A stretch of DNA of 64,000 bases from Streptomyces sp. HB132 (GTDB lineage: Bacteria; Actinomycetota; Actinomycetes; Streptomycetales; Streptomycetaceae). The translations under genes were made by a program, and so were the position numbers. Each line of letters starts with the position of its first letter. Position 1 is the stretch's first letter. Where the stretch lies: assembly GCF_016909575.1 (NCBI RefSeq), contig NZ_JAFBGA010000002.1, positions 372,001 through 436,000 of the forward strand. Direction: 5' to 3'. The notes below the pieces were generated by a model. The model was not told the DNA's origin, searched no databases, and saw only the letters and a program-made list of their open reading frames with translations. Of the stretch, positions 63,452 to 64,000 are shown piece by piece.

Positions 63452-64000
63452 ATGGGAGTCATGAAGCGTTTCGAGCAGCGTCTCGAAGGTCTGGTCAACG
63501 GCACCTTCGCCAAGGTGTTCAAGTCCGAGGTGCAGCCGGTCGAGATCGCGGGAGCACTCCAGCGTGAGTGCGACAACAACGCCTCGATCTGGAACCGCGA
63601 GCGGACGGTCGTGCCCAACGACTTCATCGTCGAGCTCAGCACACCGGACTACGAACGGCTCAGCCCGTACTCCGGCCAGCTCGGCGACGAGCTGTCCGGC
63701 CTCGTACGTGACTACGCCAAGCAGCAGCGGTACACCTTCATGGGACCGATCAAGGTCCACCTGGAGAAGGCGGACGACCTGGACACGGGTCTCTACCGCG
63801 TACGCAGCAGGACCTTGGCGTCGAGTTCGTCACAGCAGGGCCAGCAGGGCCCTGCTTCCCAGCCGAACCGGCCCGCCCCCCAGGGGCAGGGTGGTTACGG
63901 CTACCCGCCTGCTTCCGCCCCGCCCATGCCCGCGGCCCCGCCGCCGGGTGCCGGGCGCTCCGGAGGCCCCTCCAGCGACTGGCGTCCGCCGACCGCGTCC
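63452..64000 (+). CDS. fhaA: DUF3662/FHA domain protein FhaA, N-terminal part (cut by window edge)
   Basis: The 183 codons present hold the DUF3662 domain (about 1-125; GVMKRFEQRLEGLVNGTFAKVFKSEVQPVEIAGALQRE). A Gln/Pro/Gly-rich linker begins near 130; the FHA domain would follow beyond the window. In actinobacteria FhaA leads the operon for FhaB, PP2C phosphatase, RodA, PBP and PknB, linking kinase signals to cell-wall growth. GGAGGAGGTG precedes the ATG. Confidence 0.92.
   Translation, partial: MGVMKRFEQRLEGLVNGTFAKVFKSEVQPVEIAGALQRECDNNASIWNRERTVVPNDFIVELSTPDYERLSPYSGQLGDELSGLVRDYAKQQRYTFMGPIKVHLEKADDLDTGLYRVRSRTLASSSSQQGQQGPASQPNRPAPQGQGGYGYPPASAPPMPAAPPPGAGRSGGPSSDWRPPTAS

Overview
This window reads as core chromosome of a Streptomyces. 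It is about 70% G+C with G/C-rich third codon positions and frequent GTG starts. It carries actinobacterial families: mycothiol-type isomerase, AfsR/SARP regulator, SpoIIE-type phosphatase, bacterial proteasome activator, PASTA kinase and a DUF3662/FHA protein. From memory, the gene order (metG, aspS, two branched-chain dehydrogenase operons, two Ser/Thr kinases, tRNA-Leu, FHA operon) resembles the S. coelicolor region on the way to oriC; I could not run an alignment. Three perfect copies of the Streptomyces ParB site GTTTCACGTGAAAC and one near-copy agree with an origin-proximal position. I see no insertion sequence, prophage, CRISPR array or rRNA.

Layout. 1-6000: end of a response regulator, metG, a YkuD-type lipoprotein, a Tat-exported intradiol dioxygenase and aspS. 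6-26 kb: housekeeping and signalling genes, namely a PP2C phosphatase/kinase-like sensor, AI-2E family permease, pirin, SseB-like protein, FadE5-like acyl-CoA dehydrogenase, M18 aminopeptidase, AfsR-like regulator, thioredoxin-NHL protein, nitrilase-family amidase, GntR-MFS operon and a K15-like DD-peptidase. 26-30 kb: branched-chain 2-oxoacid dehydrogenase operon 1. 30-38 kb: orphan response regulator, two divergent Ser/Thr kinases and the proteasome activator. 38-43 kb: quinone reductase and a mobA-like/moeA/K+ channel operon. 43-57 kb: a catabolic block with dehydrogenase operon 2, an Lrp regulator, a TetR regulator, paaN and paaABCDE, interrupted by a DUF5819/HTTM/TrmH set. 57-64 kb: J-domain protein, DUF2252 protein, a MarR-controlled membrane protein, an HxlR-azoreductase pair, tRNA-Leu(CAG) and the start of the FHA/cell-wall operon.

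Most notable. (1) The TetR/paaN promoter, the paaA promoter and the dehydrogenase-2/Lrp promoter share one 14-bp palindrome (identical at the first two, one mismatch at the third). This suggests one TetR (PaaR-like) regulon joining phenylacetyl-CoA oxidation and branched-chain 2-oxoacid oxidation. (2) The ParB sites are placed oddly. One is the exact centre of a 50-bp perfect palindrome between convergent genes, one near-copy lies in the aspS terminator stem, and one contains the GTGA stop/start overlap of moeA and the K+ channel gene. (3) Four genes start six bases after a TAYGCT -10 box, a leaderless layout.
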